Shown here: positions 26,615 to 35,834 of the stretch, piece by piece
Layout of the letters: each line of letters opens with the position of its first letter
Numbering within the stretch: position 1 is the stretch's first letter
DNA from: Moorena sp. SIO3I8
GTDB taxonomy: Bacteria > Cyanobacteriota > Cyanobacteriia > Cyanobacteriales > Coleofasciculaceae
Assembly (NCBI RefSeq): GCF_010692325.1
Contig: NZ_JAAHHW010000034.1
Coordinates: forward strand, 1-61,578
Length of the DNA stretch: 61,578 bases
Reading direction: 5' to 3'
Position numbers and translations under genes: made by a program
The notes under the pieces: model-generated
What the model saw: only the letters and a program-made list of their open reading frames with translations
Told to the model about the DNA's origin: nothing
The model's database searches: none

Positions 26615-26760
26615 GGCATTGCTGAATCTTCGAATGAATATAAGGTGGTGCGTTACGGGCAGCAACCTAACAAGGCGCGAAGAGGCGGTCAGAGCGGTCC
26701 CGTCTTATCACGCACCCTACGCAACTGTCTATTAAAATCATTCCATTATTAAGCAACACC
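26615..26760. repeat. 146-bp MITE-like element (GGCATTGCTGAAT ends)
   Basis: The left end GGCATTGCTGAATCTTCGAA and the inverted right end GGTGTTGCTTAATAATGGAA are imperfect inverted repeats. Related ends occur at 61093. It sits between the DUF1574 gene and the MBOAT gene, so it lies in that intergenic region. Confidence 0.6.
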
Positions 26761-26807
26761 TAATTATTGGGTGTTCGTCAATTTAAAACTGATTAGTGAT
26801 TAATGAT

Positions 26808-26839
26808 TAATCACTAATCACTAATCACTAATCACTAAT
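26808..26839. repeat. CTAATCA heptamer STRR overlapping a stop codon
   Basis: Four or so copies of CTAATCA run through the end of the DUF1574 gene; the last codons (LVISD and stop) are written by the repeat. Confidence 0.8.
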
Positions 26840-29800
26840 GACCAAGGCATCATTGGATCTTTAGCCAACTGGTTAGAAACTTGGTAAGCACCATACCGGT
26901 TGAGATGGCTGGGGTCGGAAAAGTAGTCATGTTTAGTTAGCAACATTTTATTGAAATCTCTGAAAATTAATCCCCCTTCTAAATCAAAATTGTACATGTA
27001 TCGCTGAAACTGTTTTTCATATTTAGTCCGCACTGGATCTAAATATTCTTTAGTCAGGGGTAGGTTGACCATAACGATACTAAGGTCATGCTTCTGGGCA
27101 AATTCCATCAAATTTCTTAGGGCTTTGTCTTGCTGACCTCCTAGCTGAAAATACCGGTAATCACCATCATAAATACCGGGAACTTTAGGATGTTTTTGGT
27201 AGTAGGTAGCGGTGTTAAAACGAGTTGACAGGGGAAGGAATCCATCAAAGTCAATTTTCCAGGTTGGGGATAATGTATTTTGAGGCTTTTTGGCAGTCTC
27301 GGTTGTGTCTGGTTGCAGGAACTTTTCTAGGTCAACCAACTTTTCCTGTAACAGGGATTTGAGCTGGCTTCGGTGAGGATAAGTTAACGAAATTTTGGCT
27401 ATTGACTGATTTAGCCAGCCACTGATGAACTGATATCCATCATTCAAAACCTCTAGAGGTTGGTCTGTGGTATCTGTCGGTAATGGCGGTTCTTTAGTGC
27501 GGTTCGGAAAAACTCCTGCCATTAGAGCTTCGTAGCCTGGTGATGCGATAATCGAGTTGTAGGTAGCATCAACTCGACCATTGTTAAAGGCTCTGACCCC
27601 ATCAGCCCAAATTATCAATTTAGGCAGTTGCTCTGGAGTTAAGACGCGCCGAACCATGAAGTCTACTACCTGAGCTGTGGCACCATTAACCCCAAAGTTA
27701 AACACGTCAATGTCAGGATAGCCCTGTTCTTCTAAGGCATCTTGCAGGGCAATGGGATCGATTCCCCGCATGGCCCTGGAACTCCCCATAATCAGGACAT
27801 CAGGGATACCACTCTGAAGCAGGCGTTGTTGGTACAGAGCTAGCTTTTCATCTAACATCTGGTTATTGAATGAAGGATTGGGCGATCGCGCTGCAGCCAG
27901 CATGGCTGCCATGGTGGCATTGCCGTTTTCATTCACAATCACCATGGTATCCCCAGGAGCAGTAAACCCAGAGGTGTTGAAGTTTTTAGTCCCAAGACCC
28001 GCCCCTTTTTGCAAAGATAGTTGGGGCAAAGCAATGGGTTTGGGTGATGAGTTAGTCACTGCCTTTACTTCCGCTGACGGTGAGGCTTGAGACTGTAGGA
28101 GCTCACTAAAACGCCAATCTGTGATCAGTGTTAGTAGTAATCCTGCTACGCCCCATACCATGGCTACTCCTACGCCTTGGATAGATAATTTCCCCTTGGC
28201 CTGTCTCTTGTCTGAGAAGGCTGCCATGTTTTGGTTTTCTACAGTGGGTACAAATAGCTGAGAGTAGCATAGTAAACGCTGGAGTATGTAAGCTACACCA
28301 TCAACTGCTCCTTTTAAACCCTGGTTGAGATCGTCGTGGGTTAAATCACGACGCAGTACTGGTTCCCCAGTGGGAGTTACCAAATCACTCAGGTACGCAT
28401 CTGAGGCAGCAAACTCTGGGGTAGCTTCTGGGACTAGACGCTGTCGATGAACAAAATCAACTCCATAGTTCCAGGAGGGGGAGGTAGCACCAGCCCGACG
28501 TCCATAGAGCCGTAACCCAGTAATTTCTGACATAGCCAGCTGCTCTAGGAAGCGGGTAATTTTTCGAGTGACCTGAGATTTTCGAGGACAGACCGTTGCC
28601 TCGCTCATGATGTGCAACAAGTCTTGTTTACGGCGAATTTTTACCCTTACTCCACCTGTTACCAATCGTTGGTCAATGTCGGGATTAAGTAAGCGCTCCA
28701 ACAAAAAGGTCAAGGCATTGTGATGCCCTGTTTGGGCTAAGGAATAGGTGGATTCTCCTAAACTCTGGTGGTCTGCTGCTGGTAAGTTGAGCCAGTGAAT
28801 CCAGGCTGGGGATTCGGTTTCTGGCAGTAAGGAATTTTTGGCAACTTGACCATTGTTTCCAAAGGGGGATTGGAGAGACTCAGCTTCCTGAGACAGTAAC
28901 GTTTGACTAGGGAACTGACTTGAGTCTACACCATAAATAGTTGCACCCTGGATTCCTTGAGGAGCGATTAAATCCAGTACTGAGGCAATGGCACTGACTA
29001 CAGTTTCTTTTTCTGGGGCAATAGTTTTCCGGCGGTGGATGACGCTACAAAATACATGTAGGGTGCTTTCTTTAAGAATAGCCCGAACGGTTATTCCCAC
29101 CGCTGCTAACCCCTGATTTAATAACCGCTGGATTGCTTCTACATCTCCCCAACGAGCCCATTCCTTGAGGACTTCTTCTGGAGGGGTCAAATCTACTCGC
29201 AGCTTCCAATCAGGAGTGGCTTCGCCACTTACCTGAAAGCAAATCACGGCATCTCGAAACCCTTGGAGTTGCAAGGAATGTAACCGGTCGATGATGGACT
29301 CAGATAGTAAGGATGGATCGGGGCTGTAGTTAGAATTACAAATTATCCAGAGCCGTCGGTTAGGGGGTGAAGGGTGAAGGTTAGTTTGTTTAAGGTTAGA
29401 ACTTGCCCCGGAAAATCTTCTAGCTTTGGAATCTTGGTTTTGGATCCGGACTTTAACACTGACACCTAGGTAACTGAGGGATTCACTCAGATAACGAGCG
29501 ATCGCATCTGGAGAACCAGAACGGGCAAGACTTTCGTTTGAGACAGTTAATTCCGCATCAGTGGTTATGGCATCGAAAGACGTCTGGGAAGATTGGTTAT
29601 AAGCATTAGTGGCATCATCGGTCGGTAGTTTGATAGCGATTTGCTTAATCCAGTCTGGACGTTTCTGCCCCACTCGACGCCCATAAACAATTATTTGATA
29701 GATCGGGTTTGCTAAGTCTAGGGGAAACTGAACTTCTCCCTGTTGCAGTTTCAGGGCTTTGATCAGGGGGTTGATCACCTTATTGGCTTCTACTCCCTGA

Positions 29801-29940
29801 GGGTGTTCACAGAGAATGTGCAAATTGTTCCCTCGCAAACGGATTCGTATGGATAACCCGGGTTGCCTAATGGCACAATAAGCCCACTTGGCAAGGGAGG
29901 AGGGAGGAGCTTTTGGGAGACGCTGATCGACATCCAACAT
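26821..29940 (-). CDS. DUF1574/SGNH-like protein with repeated N-terminal domains
   Basis: This ~1040-residue protein has two parts. The N-terminal ~560 residues hold four degenerate repeats of 80-100 residues, two of them ending in YGRR-(V/A)-G and P-W. A membrane helix follows near 585-605 (GVGVAMVWGVAGLLLTLITD). The C-terminal 350 residues are DUF1574-like with SGNH features: the nucleophile block LIMGSSRAMRGID (near 720), GVNG, and SDPSHLNRYGA near the end. Next to an MBOAT gene, it probably completes O-acylation of an exopolysaccharide. The ATG at 29940 is preferred to GTG at 29943. The stop codon lies within a CTAATCA heptamer tract. Confidence 0.8.
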   Translation of the reverse strand: MLDVDQRLPKAPPSSLAKWAYCAIRQPGLSIRIRLRGNNLHILCEHPQGVEANKVINPLIKALKLQQGEVQFPLDLANPIYQIIVYGRRVGQKRPDWIKQIAIKLPTDDATNAYNQSSQTSFDAITTDAELTVSNESLARSGSPDAIARYLSESLSYLGVSVKVRIQNQDSKARRFSGASSNLKQTNLHPSPPNRRLWIICNSNYSPDPSLLSESIIDRLHSLQLQGFRDAVICFQVSGEATPDWKLRVDLTPPEEVLKEWARWGDVEAIQRLLNQGLAAVGITVRAILKESTLHVFCSVIHRRKTIAPEKETVVSAIASVLDLIAPQGIQGATIYGVDSSQFPSQTLLSQEAESLQSPFGNNGQVAKNSLLPETESPAWIHWLNLPAADHQSLGESTYSLAQTGHHNALTFLLERLLNPDIDQRLVTGGVRVKIRRKQDLLHIMSEATVCPRKSQVTRKITRFLEQLAMSEITGLRLYGRRAGATSPSWNYGVDFVHRQRLVPEATPEFAASDAYLSDLVTPTGEPVLRRDLTHDDLNQGLKGAVDGVAYILQRLLCYSQLFVPTVENQNMAAFSDKRQAKGKLSIQGVGVAMVWGVAGLLLTLITDWRFSELLQSQASPSAEVKAVTNSSPKPIALPQLSLQKGAGLGTKNFNTSGFTAPGDTMVIVNENGNATMAAMLAAARSPNPSFNNQMLDEKLALYQQRLLQSGIPDVLIMGSSRAMRGIDPIALQDALEEQGYPDIDVFNFGVNGATAQVVDFMVRRVLTPEQLPKLIIWADGVRAFNNGRVDATYNSIIASPGYEALMAGVFPNRTKEPPLPTDTTDQPLEVLNDGYQFISGWLNQSIAKISLTYPHRSQLKSLLQEKLVDLEKFLQPDTTETAKKPQNTLSPTWKIDFDGFLPLSTRFNTATYYQKHPKVPGIYDGDYRYFQLGGQQDKALRNLMEFAQKHDLSIVMVNLPLTKEYLDPVRTKYEKQFQRYMYNFDLEGGLIFRDFNKMLLTKHDYFSDPSHLNRYGAYQVSNQLAKDPMMPWSLVISD

Positions 29941-30224
29941 CACAAATTGATTAACTGGACTGGTAACGGACGAATGATTTCTTCATATCTTAGATGCTCG
30001 CCTTGATTTAAGCACAATTTTCTGAAGACTACTTATTTGTTGGGCAAATAAAATTAATTTAGCTGACAATAGAGGTTGAAATCCTCACTCACAGGACTAC
30101 ATGACAATCGGTTCCCAAGTCAATACTACTCAGGTAGCAGCCCATTGCTGCCTAACTTCTGCTCAAGGGAACTGATGTTAAATTTTCGGCTTTGTTTAGT
30201 TCATTTGTACTAAAATTAACCCAG

Positions 30225-30458
30225 ATGTCTTCTTCTCAACCAGAAATACCAGAAATCAGGTCTGCTGACTTCTTTAATTTAGAAATGCCCACAAAATTCT
30301 TTGTAAGTCTAGGGACTGCTCCAATGCTCTTAGGTATACTCTCAATAAAAGCTATGGGTTCATGGTTAGAAACCACAGGTATTAGTAGTGAGGAAGTGTT
30401 TCGAGGGCAGAGATTGCCTGTTCTCCCCTTCCCAGATTTGGAAAGGGATGATCAATAA
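30225..30458 (+). CDS. Small conserved-looking protein
   Basis: A 77-residue protein from the ATG at 30225 (MSSSQPEIPEIRSADFF). It has one weakly hydrophobic segment (FFVSLGTAPMLLGILSIKAM region) and an acidic C-terminal end (PFPDLERDDQ). Its composition looks like a real protein rather than repeat. The upstream in-frame start at 30192 seems too early. Function is unknown; it is divergent from the DUF1574 gene. Confidence 0.5.
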   Translation: MSSSQPEIPEIRSADFFNLEMPTKFFVSLGTAPMLLGILSIKAMGSWLETTGISSEEVFRGQRLPVLPFPDLERDDQ

Positions 30459-30505
30459 TTGAAATTTGCTGTTATGTTTGCTATCGATCTACTACAGAGT
30501 TGGTA

Positions 30506-31636
30506 TTAGTCGTGGATACTGCCATCGGGCAAAACTGCCCCCCTTAGGTTTGCCCCTGTCAGTTTCACTAAGAGCTTACCATTAGAACCCACTTTAGCTC
30601 CACTCATGTCAGCTCCACTCAAATCAGCTCCACTCAAATCAGCTCCAATCAGATTAGCCTCTCGTAAGTTAGCCTTACTGAGGTTAGCTTGAAATAAATT
30701 GGCTCTAAATAGATTAGCACCTTCGAGGTTAGCCTCAGCAAGATTGACCCGATGGAGAAAGCAGTCTTTTAGGTTAGCCTGACTTAAGTTAGCGGATTGG
30801 AGATTCCGATTTGAGAAGTCTCTTTCTTTGAGGTCTGCTCCCCTAAAATCAGCACCACTCAAGTCAGGAGGGGCTTTGGGAGCCCGAGTTTGAGCGGGAG
30901 TGGATGGCTGGGTTCTAGAGTTACCGGGGGGCTGGGCAGTCCGAGCTTGGGCTTGAGTAGTCCGAGTTTGGGCGGTCGTGGATGGTTGGGCTCTTGATTC
31001 AGCAGGGGGCTTGGGATTCTGAGGTTGGGCGGGAGTGTATGGTTGGGCTCTAGAGTCACCAGGGGTCTTGGGAGTGCGAGGTTGGGCGGGAGTGTATGGT
31101 TGGGCTCTTGATTCAGCAGGGGTCTTGGGAGTGCGAGGTTGGGCGGGAGTGTATGGTTGGGCTCTAGCGTTAGCAGGAGTCTTGGGAGTGCGAGGTTGGG
31201 CGGGAGTGTATGGTTGGGCTCTAGCGTTAGCAGGGGTCTTGGGGGTCCGAGATTGAGCGGTCGTGGATGCTTGGGCTCTAGATCGTTCTGGTTGTTTGTA
31301 TTTGTAATAGTTTGGTGGGTTTGGCTGGGCTGATGGTGGTGGTTTTGGTCTTGGATTTGGATTGCGATAATCCCGATACGGTGTTCTTGCCCTAGCTTGC
31401 TTTTGTGAAGCAGTGGGTGATTTATGATGCGATCGCAATTTTTCTCGTGCCTGATTCAGTAACTTAAGTTTTTCTTCAGCTTTTTGCTTGAGGCGAGGAT
31501 TATCCTCAGGCACACGATCGGGATGCCAAATAAATGCCAAATCCTTGTAAGCCTGGTTCACTTCTTCCGGTGATGCTCCAGGCTCCAGTTCAAGAACTCT
31601 ATAGCATTGCTCTAGCTCATTTTGCTTCACCACCAT
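30506..31636 (-). CDS. J-domain protein fused to pentapeptide repeats
   Basis: A 376-residue protein. Residues 8-70 form a J-domain with the HPD motif (IWHPDRVPEDNP), which would stimulate an Hsp70/DnaK ATPase. The middle ~110-260 is a proline/threonine/alanine linker with about six copies of a 19-residue unit (RTPKTPANARAQPYTPAQP). The C-terminus is a pentapeptide-repeat solenoid with A(N/D)LxxANL units (about 265-370). J-domain/pentapeptide fusions occur in cyanobacteria, and their clients are unknown. It has no signal peptide. Confidence 0.87.
   Translation of the reverse strand: MVVKQNELEQCYRVLELEPGASPEEVNQAYKDLAFIWHPDRVPEDNPRLKQKAEEKLKLLNQAREKLRSHHKSPTASQKQARARTPYRDYRNPNPRPKPPPSAQPNPPNYYKYKQPERSRAQASTTAQSRTPKTPANARAQPYTPAQPRTPKTPANARAQPYTPAQPRTPKTPAESRAQPYTPAQPRTPKTPGDSRAQPYTPAQPQNPKPPAESRAQPSTTAQTRTTQAQARTAQPPGNSRTQPSTPAQTRAPKAPPDLSGADFRGADLKERDFSNRNLQSANLSQANLKDCFLHRVNLAEANLEGANLFRANLFQANLSKANLREANLIGADLSGADLSGADMSGAKVGSNGKLLVKLTGANLRGAVLPDGSIHD
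30880..31300. repeat. 57-bp tandem repeats within the J-domain gene
   Basis: Units containing GCGGGAGTGTATGGTTGGGC repeat from about 31020 to 31240, with more diverged copies on either side. They encode the Pro/Thr/Ala-rich linker. Confidence 0.8.
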
Positions 31637-31733
31637 ATTATGTGTAACCTAGCGACTTTTCCTTTCTCGACTCTAGACTATCAACTCTAGGCTTGCTTGT
31701 GTTGTTCCCTATAGTCTACAGACTACAGCCTAG

Positions 31734-31885
31734 GTAAGCATTCAGCGGTCAGCGATCAGCTATCAGCGATCAGTTACAAGCTATCAGTGTGTCGCGTATC
31801 AGCTATCAACCAAAGGCCAACGGCTGACCGCTGACTGCTGACTGCTGACTGCTGACTGCTGATAACTGACCGCTGAGCGCTAACT
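31734..31885. repeat. STRR-carrying element with GTAAGCATTCAGC end
   Basis: The left end GTAAGCATTCAGC is identical to the termini of the 7519-7634 element. GTCAGCG- and GACTGCT-type heptamers fill the inside. The right end is degenerate. Confidence 0.6.
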
Positions 31886-31898
31886 ACGGTTCAATGCC

Positions 31899-33443
<1,545 letters not shown>

Positions 33444-33782
33444 ATGAAAGAAAAACAGCTGGCTGAATTTTTATTGTCCGATGGCACTACGTTCCTGGTG
33501 GAGGTAGAAGAACCAGAAAGCAACGCCATTGAACGGGTAGCTTTACCCTCCGGGAAGTATGTGCTCAAAGCTCAACAGTCCTTTGAAGAAGCATTGGAAA
33601 AGGTTAAACCTGTGGCGTCTACGATTATTTCTAAATTGCGTGACCTTGATACTCCTGCTGATCAAGTAGAGGTGAAATTTGGGTTGACGCTCACGGCTGA
33701 TGCTGGGGCAATCTTTACCTCTGTTGGTGGTGAGGTTAGCTACGAAATTACTCTGAAATGGTCCCAAGATAAATCTAAATAA
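33444..33782 (+). CDS. Trypco1-like (CU044_2847 family) protein
   Basis: A 112-residue protein matching the trypsin-co-occurring domain 1 pattern: MKEKQLAEFLLSDGTTFLVE, central A(L)PSGKYVLKAQQSFEEALEKVKPVAS, and a C-terminal VEVKFGLTLTADAGAIFTS with SYEITLKW. Trypco proteins are reported beside trypsin-like proteases in NTP-dependent conflict systems. Here a trypsin-like protease gene follows 335 bp downstream on the same strand, with two repeat elements between. The biochemical role of the domain is unknown; it may regulate or be cut by the protease. Confidence 0.8.
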   Translation: MKEKQLAEFLLSDGTTFLVEVEEPESNAIERVALPSGKYVLKAQQSFEEALEKVKPVASTIISKLRDLDTPADQVEVKFGLTLTADAGAIFTSVGGEVSYEITLKWSQDKSK

Positions 33783-33804
33783 GATACAGCGGTTTGCCAT
33801 TCAA

Positions 33805-33925
33805 TTAGGTACAAAGTTTTGGGTTTTTAGGGACTTCGGAGCAGGGAGCAGGGAGCAGAAACCCACCCCTAACCCCTCCCAGGAGGGGAAAAGAGGTAAG
33901 AGGGAAAACAATCCTGTGTACCTGA
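33805..33925. repeat. GAGGTAC MITE-like element, copy B
   Basis: 121 bp, from TTAGGTACAAAG to TGTACCTGA, inverted relative to copy A. It sits inside a further inverted repeat GCGGTTTGC (33789-33797) / GCAAACCGC (33933-33941), which looks like nested insertion. It lies between the Trypco1-like and protease genes. Confidence 0.65.
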
Positions 33926-33973
33926 TAGTTATGCAAACCGCCGTAAATCTCAATACAGAGTTTTTAATAACCA

Positions 33974-34091
33974 TGAGGTATACAGGATTTTTTCTTTTTT
34001 CCCTCTTGCCTCTTGCCTATTGCCTCTTGCTTCTTCCCTGCTCCCTACTCCCTGCTCCCTGCTCCCTAAAACCCAGAACGAAAGTACCTCA
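33974..34091. repeat. GAGGTAC MITE-like element, copy C
   Basis: 118 bp, from TGAGGTATACA to GTACCTCA, same orientation and length as copy A, with heptamers inside. It ends 26 bases before the protease start codon, so the protease promoter or leader may lie within or upstream of it. Confidence 0.75.
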
Positions 34092-34117
34092 CCGAAATTA
34101 CAAACCACTGTAAGTCA

Positions 34118-35011
34118 ATGGCGAACCATAACACTAATTCCTTTGAAGGGTTTAAAACCTCTATTGTTAGAATTTATCATAGTAATGGCGCAGTTGTGGG
34201 AGCAGGGTTTTTAGTCTCTAACGGCTATTTGCTAACCTGTGCTCATGTGATTACTGAAGCCTTAGGAATTTTACAAACTACTCAAGACGCTCCTACTGAA
34301 CCAATTCACTTAGATTTTCCTTTCATTGCTCCCGGTCAGAAACTAACCGCTAGTGTGGTGTTTTGGAAATCGGTTTCCGAGACTGAAGTAATTGAAGATA
34401 TTGCTGGCTTAAGGCTCAATAGTAAATTACCTGACTCCGCTCAACCAGTGCAGTTAGTGACAGCAGAGAATTTGTGGAACCATTTGATTAGAGTTTTTGG
34501 CTTTCCCAAAGGGCATGATCATGGGGTATGGGCATCGGCAGTATTGCGAGACAAAAATGCCAAAGGCTGGCTACAGATAGAAGATATTAAAGTGCCTGGG
34601 TATCAAGTTGAGCCAGGATTTAGCGGTGCTCCTGTGTGGGATGAGGAGTTAGCAGGAGTGGTGGGGATGGCAGTAGCAGCAGAGAAGCGCAGAGAGAATG
34701 TTAAAGCCGGATTTTTAGTTCCTACTCAGGTTTTGAATCAATCTTGGTCTGAATTACGGCAATTGGGGGAAATTTTGACTAATTCTCAACGGTTAACATC
34801 TGGAAAGCGTCGTCGCCTTCAGCAAAAATTGGAAGATTTACAACAGTCTTATGATAGAGCGAGAGAGAAACTCCGTAGATTGCGTAATGAACGTGCTATT
34901 GCCAATGACCCGAGTACTGAATATAAGTTAGATATGGATATAGAAAAAGAACAAGGTGAACTTGATAAACTTGAGTTGCAGATTGAGGAAATTGAAGAAA
35001 AGCTTGGTTAA
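34118..35011 (+). CDS. Trypsin-like serine protease with C-terminal EAD-like module
   Basis: A 297-residue protease. The triad is visible: His43 in LLTCAHVI, Asp94 in VIEDIAGLRL, and Ser169 in EPGFSGAPVWD. No signal peptide is present, so it should be cytoplasmic. Residues 229-297 form a charged coiled-coil-like module (begins GKRRRLQQKLEDLQQ). It aligns without gaps to the N-terminus of the STAND-like protein at 40193-41221, with about 25 of 68 identities. This shared module suggests homotypic recruitment of the protease as effector. The Trypco1-like gene is upstream; the minus-strand vWA-MoxR operon is convergent. Confidence 0.88.
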   Translation: MANHNTNSFEGFKTSIVRIYHSNGAVVGAGFLVSNGYLLTCAHVITEALGILQTTQDAPTEPIHLDFPFIAPGQKLTASVVFWKSVSETEVIEDIAGLRLNSKLPDSAQPVQLVTAENLWNHLIRVFGFPKGHDHGVWASAVLRDKNAKGWLQIEDIKVPGYQVEPGFSGAPVWDEELAGVVGMAVAAEKRRENVKAGFLVPTQVLNQSWSELRQLGEILTNSQRLTSGKRRRLQQKLEDLQQSYDRAREKLRRLRNERAIANDPSTEYKLDMDIEKEQGELDKLELQIEEIEEKLG

Positions 35012-35048
35012 ATCATGTAGATTATGATGTAATTAGCTGGCCAAATTT

Positions 35049-35765
35049 TTATTTATTAAAATCCAAGTTAAGAAATAGAATTAGAGTACTAAGGGAAAAC
35101 CAAATTATGATAAAACTGGGTAAAGTTTGTGAAATAATGTAAACCCATAAATCATTGATAAAAGGAATAGTATTCAATAATTTACTAAAGATTGTTTGTA
35201 ATACCAAGGCAACAAAACTAAATAAATATTGAAAGAAGAATACTATCCACCAATTGCCTTTAACTATAGAGCAACTGTAAGCAAAAGCGGCTTTTCCTCT
35301 TTGGTTTCTGAGAATAAAAGCAAGCCGATAGTATCGATTATTGATTAGATAAATTATACCTGGTATGATAAGTAGCATAATTCGTATAGAAGAGTTAATA
35401 ACCAATCGAAAATATAGGAATACTAAAGGAAATATGCTCGCAAATATTTTTTTGACTACACTATGATAGTTAGTATTTCTTCCGTAAACATAATTTTCTA
35501 TAATAACTGATGTGGCTATAAAATATATCTCTATTATCAAAAACCAAAAAACCCATAAACCAAGCTCCAATAATTCCAATGACAATCCTGAAAAATTATT
35601 TTTAAAATAAAATAACACAGCTGATTCAATTACTATTAAAGGTAACCATATTGTCGAAAACAATAGTAGCATAGGTTTCAAGTTCTTAAGATAAACATAC
35701 AAACTCATTGACATTAATTCTATTAATCCGAGTTTCCGACTTTGAAGTTCATAGAGAATACTCAT
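35049..35765 (-). CDS. Polytopic membrane protein (DUF975/YciC-like)
   Basis: About six membrane helices. A central stretch, LLIIPGIIYLINNRYYRLAF followed later by AFAYSCSIVKGNWW, resembles the DUF975/YciC-type family, a weak match. I take the ATG at 35765 (MSILYELQSRKLGL); the upstream extension from 35804 adds a hydrophobic lead. It is the last gene of the minus-strand operon, about 70 bases after the FGE-like gene from this start. It could be a membrane-acting effector or a partner of the Calx-beta/vWA protein. Base composition is more AT-rich than in its neighbours. Confidence 0.65.
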   Translation of the reverse strand: MSILYELQSRKLGLIELMSMSLYVYLKNLKPMLLLFSTIWLPLIVIESAVLFYFKNNFSGLSLELLELGLWVFWFLIIEIYFIATSVIIENYVYGRNTNYHSVVKKIFASIFPLVFLYFRLVINSSIRIMLLIIPGIIYLINNRYYRLAFILRNQRGKAAFAYSCSIVKGNWWIVFFFQYLFSFVALVLQTIFSKLLNTIPFINDLWVYIISQTLPSFIIIWFSLSTLILFLNLDFNK

Positions 35766-35834
35766 ATTGATTGATACACAAAAGGTTATTGTTACAAGAA
35801 ACAAGGTTAAATTATATGGGATTTAATCTCAATT

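Noticed and set aside
31035-31333. Plus-strand frames with VYGWALDSAG repeats
   Set aside because: They are antisense shadows of the J-domain linker repeats, not genes.
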